In this document: positions 62,179 to 64,000 of the stretch, in pieces
Numbering within the stretch: the stretch's first letter is position 1
Layout: each line of letters opens with the position of its first letter
Assembly: GCA_018816765.1 (NCBI GenBank)
Contig: JAHIUX010000073.1
Span: 52,882 to 116,881 of the forward strand
DNA length: 64,000 nt
From: Bacteroidota bacterium
GTDB taxonomy: Bacteria > Bacteroidota > Bacteroidia > Bacteroidales > F082
Direction of reading: 5' to 3'
The notes under the pieces: generated by a model
Databases searched by the model: none
What the model was told of the DNA's origin: nothing
The model's input: only the letters and a program-made list of their open reading frames with translations
Translations under genes and position numbers: made by a program

Positions 62179-63165
62179 TTAATTGCCTGCTGGGGGCAAC
62201 TGCCATGCATCCTTGATCACAAGCCAGGTAACATATGCACCATACATCAACAGAAAAATGATCCCCTGCCAGCGTTTTAGCAAACGCTTCTCCCCGATAA
62301 ACAGAAATGCGAACAATAACAGGCTCGACAGGATGATTACAAGTAAATCGCTGTTGTTCGACTGCAAAAAAGACAAAGGCTTAATAACGGCACTTGCACC
62401 GAGCACGAAAAAGATGTTGAAAATATTTGAACCAACAACATTACCAATGGCGATATCGGCGTTTTTACGGTAAGCAGCCACAGCCGATGTAGCAAGTTCG
62501 GGAAGCGAGGTACCCACAGCCACAACGGTAAGTCCGATTAGCGACTCACTCACGTTGAATAACTTAGCAATGCCGATTGCGCCATCAACAATCCATTTTC
62601 CGCCAAGTACAAGCCCGGTCAATCCCAGCAGGATAAACAATATTGATTTCGTCATGCCCATTTCGCTGATGTTGCTTTCACTCATTTCTTCATTGGATTG
62701 TTTCGAAACTGCAACTATATACACCATAAAGATGCTGAAAAATCCGAGCAGGATGAAGCCGTCGCTGCGGGTGATTTCGGAGTGGTGCGCCTGATCAATC
62801 AACATATCGTTGGCCACGAGAAACAAGACGACTGCTGCCAGGAGGCTGAATGGAATTTCTTTCCATTTCGTTTGTGACTGCACCTTCAACGGATAAATTG
62901 CAGCGGCAATACCAAGAATAAGCAAGACGTTGGCAATATTGCTTCCAACCACATTTCCAATGGCAATCTGTGTATTTCCCTGAAAGCTGGCAATAAGATT
63001 CACAAACAACTCCGGTGTTGATGTGCCAAAGGCAACAACAGTTAGTCCGATCACAAGGCCTGAGATGTGAAACCGGCGCGCAACCGATGAAGCGCCTGCA
63101 ACGAGCAGGTCGGCGCCCTTGATGAGGGCTACAAAGCCAATGATAAAAAGGATGTAGGTGAGCAT
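62179..63165 (-). CDS. Calcium/sodium antiporter of the CaCA superfamily (YrbG-type)
   Basis: This 328-residue membrane protein has about ten helices in two inverted halves. The alpha-repeats are seen as VVAFGTSTPELFVNLIASFQG plus AIGNVVGSNIANVLLILG in the first half and VVAVGTSLPELATSAVAAYR plus AIGNVVGSNIFNIFFVLGASAVIKP in the second; the acidic Glu of each SxPE motif is present. It probably exchanges Ca2+ (or a related cation) for Na+ across the inner membrane. It starts divergently from the T9SS protein region and is convergent with the RRM terminator. Confidence 0.93.
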   Translation of the reverse strand: MLTYILFIIGFVALIKGADLLVAGASSVARRFHISGLVIGLTVVAFGTSTPELFVNLIASFQGNTQIAIGNVVGSNIANVLLILGIAAAIYPLKVQSQTKWKEIPFSLLAAVVLFLVANDMLIDQAHHSEITRSDGFILLGFFSIFMVYIVAVSKQSNEEMSESNISEMGMTKSILFILLGLTGLVLGGKWIVDGAIGIAKLFNVSESLIGLTVVAVGTSLPELATSAVAAYRKNADIAIGNVVGSNIFNIFFVLGASAVIKPLSFLQSNNSDLLVIILSSLLLFAFLFIGEKRLLKRWQGIIFLLMYGAYVTWLVIKDAWQLPPAGN

Positions 63166-63267
63166 GGTCTGTTAATTTGCTTTTATTTCAAGCCTAAACA
63201 GCAAACAGGGTCATTCTGTTCGAAGTGTCAGGGCCTGAAAGTCACATTTTCTGCTCCGCGCCCGCAA

Positions 63268-64000
63268 CTACTCCTTCACCACGCGGAGGCTGGCTACGGG
63301 CTTGTTGTTTTCGCTCAGGCTGATGAGGTAGACTCCCGCGGGGAGGATGTCGCCGGTGCTGGAGCGCCCGTCCCACTGCAGACTTGTCAACGAAAGGCGG
63401 TTGTTGGATTGTTCCATCAGGCAAGCCACTTCGCGGCCAAGCAGGTTGTGCACCGTGATGCGTACCGAAACTGCTGTGGTGAGCTGTGCCGTGATGCTGA
63501 TTTCATGGGTAAACGGATTGGGCGAGGCTGCCATGCGTGCGATGGTTTGTGGCTGCAACCTGCTCTCGCCGATGCTGACCGGGTTGAACTCGTATGCGCC
63601 CATATCCACGCTGCCACCCCACACACGCGGGTTGCCGGCAAGGTCGGTGGCCGGAAGGGTGATGCCTTCGGGCAGTTCGAGGGTGCCGGCATCAATGCAG
63701 GGCGAAAGGCCCGACAAGGCATAGGGGAATTCGCCATAGCCTGTGAAGAGGGGATCGGTGTCGATGTTGGTGGGGTCGTAATACAGGTTCCCTTCACCGG
63801 GATCGAAGAAACTGTTGGTGCCGCCAAGGACAAGCGAGTTGAAGATGTTCACCGTGGGCCTGTTGCCTTCGGGGGCATAAAAACCAAATTCGGTGGGCTG
63901 GTTCTGGTAGAAAATGCTGTTGTAGATGTTCACCGTGGAAAGTCCCTGTATGTTGAACGAAGCACCCGACTGGGAGTTCAGCGCACGGTTGTTTGCAAAA
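63268..64000 (-). CDS. T9SS-exported choice-of-anchor/beta-helix surface protein (N-terminus outside window)
   Basis: The open frame is continuous to the right edge (frame begins at 63999), so the start lies outside; the first in-window in-frame GTG at 63933 is not the real start. The visible 244 residues hold beta-helix-like rungs (NIYNSIFYQNQ, VNIFNSLVLGG), the choice-of-anchor Q motif SPCIDAGT then LAGNPRVWGGSVDMGAYEFNP, and a C-terminal T9SS type A sorting domain (SPNPFTHEISITAQL to LPAGVYLISLSENNKPVASLRVVKE). It is a cell-surface or secreted protein; activity unknown. Confidence 0.82.
   Translation of the reverse strand, partial: FANNRALNSQSGASFNIQGLSTVNIYNSIFYQNQPTEFGFYAPEGNRPTVNIFNSLVLGGTNSFFDPGEGNLYYDPTNIDTDPLFTGYGEFPYALSGLSPCIDAGTLELPEGITLPATDLAGNPRVWGGSVDMGAYEFNPVSIGESRLQPQTIARMAASPNPFTHEISITAQLTTAVSVRITVHNLLGREVACLMEQSNNRLSLTSLQWDGRSSTGDILPAGVYLISLSENNKPVASLRVVKE

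Overview
The window reads as chromosomal DNA of a member of the Bacteroidota, probably Bacteroidales-like. The evidence is two proteins with type IX secretion (T9SS) C-terminal sorting domains, two LruC-domain lipoproteins, many genes preceded by the Bacteroidota -7 element TAnnTTTG, no consistent Shine-Dalgarno sequences, and the gene content (mutAB, GH92, GpmA, panCD). No rRNA, CRISPR array, prophage or intact insertion sequence is visible. One tRNA-Lys(CTT) is present.

Layout. 1-11 kb: a truncated secreted transglutaminase-like/TPR protein, a PAP2 phosphatase, and methylmalonyl-CoA mutase mutAB flanked on both sides by LruC lipoproteins. A compact nested RNA fold sits at the predicted 5' end of the mutAB transcript. 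11-26 kb: housekeeping genes, namely a Ser/Thr-type phosphatase, gpmA, a polysaccharide deacetylase, cydAB, a TatD-like hydrolase, tcdA, a GH92 mannosidase, a DUF2459 protein, an NlpE-like lipoprotein, an RlmI-type methyltransferase, and a panC-panD-flippase-rfaE2 operon.

26-36 kb: the most unusual region. Two convergent two-gene transcription units meet with a 4-bp overlap. One encodes an exported PEP/pyruvate-dikinase-like protein, with the swivelling-His domain before a C-terminal ATP-grasp domain as in glucan water dikinases, followed by a secreted serine hydrolase of the class A beta-lactamase fold. The other encodes a second such hydrolase, a lipoprotein, followed by an NTP/NDP-exchange (NTT-like) transporter fused to a long HEAT-repeat region. 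An exported ATP-dependent enzyme next to a nucleotide transporter suggests, as inference only, an envelope phosphotransfer system.

36-47 kb: an AhpD-like protein and a compact sugar-phosphate operon transcribed gnd-zwf-pgl-tkt-tal-pgi, then NDH-2, YceI and a His-containing four-helix membrane protein. 48-53 kb: a probable operon of three exported proteins, one OmpA-like and two unrecognised, then about 1 kb without genes that holds several hairpins. 53-64 kb: Hsp20, a second UPF0104-type flippase, glutamine synthetase, TerC (a perfect 9-1-9 inverted repeat lies in the glnA/terC gap), meaB, a T9SS-exported AGE-fold protein, tRNA-Lys, an RRM RNA-binding protein with a long leader, a CaCA antiporter, and a truncated T9SS surface protein.

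The metabolic picture is central carbon metabolism with an oxidative pentose-phosphate operon, B12-dependent propionate/succinate interconversion (mutAB plus meaB), NDH-2 and cytochrome bd for low-oxygen respiration, and extracellular mannan or glycan degradation. All product calls are from sequence reading alone; no database search was run.
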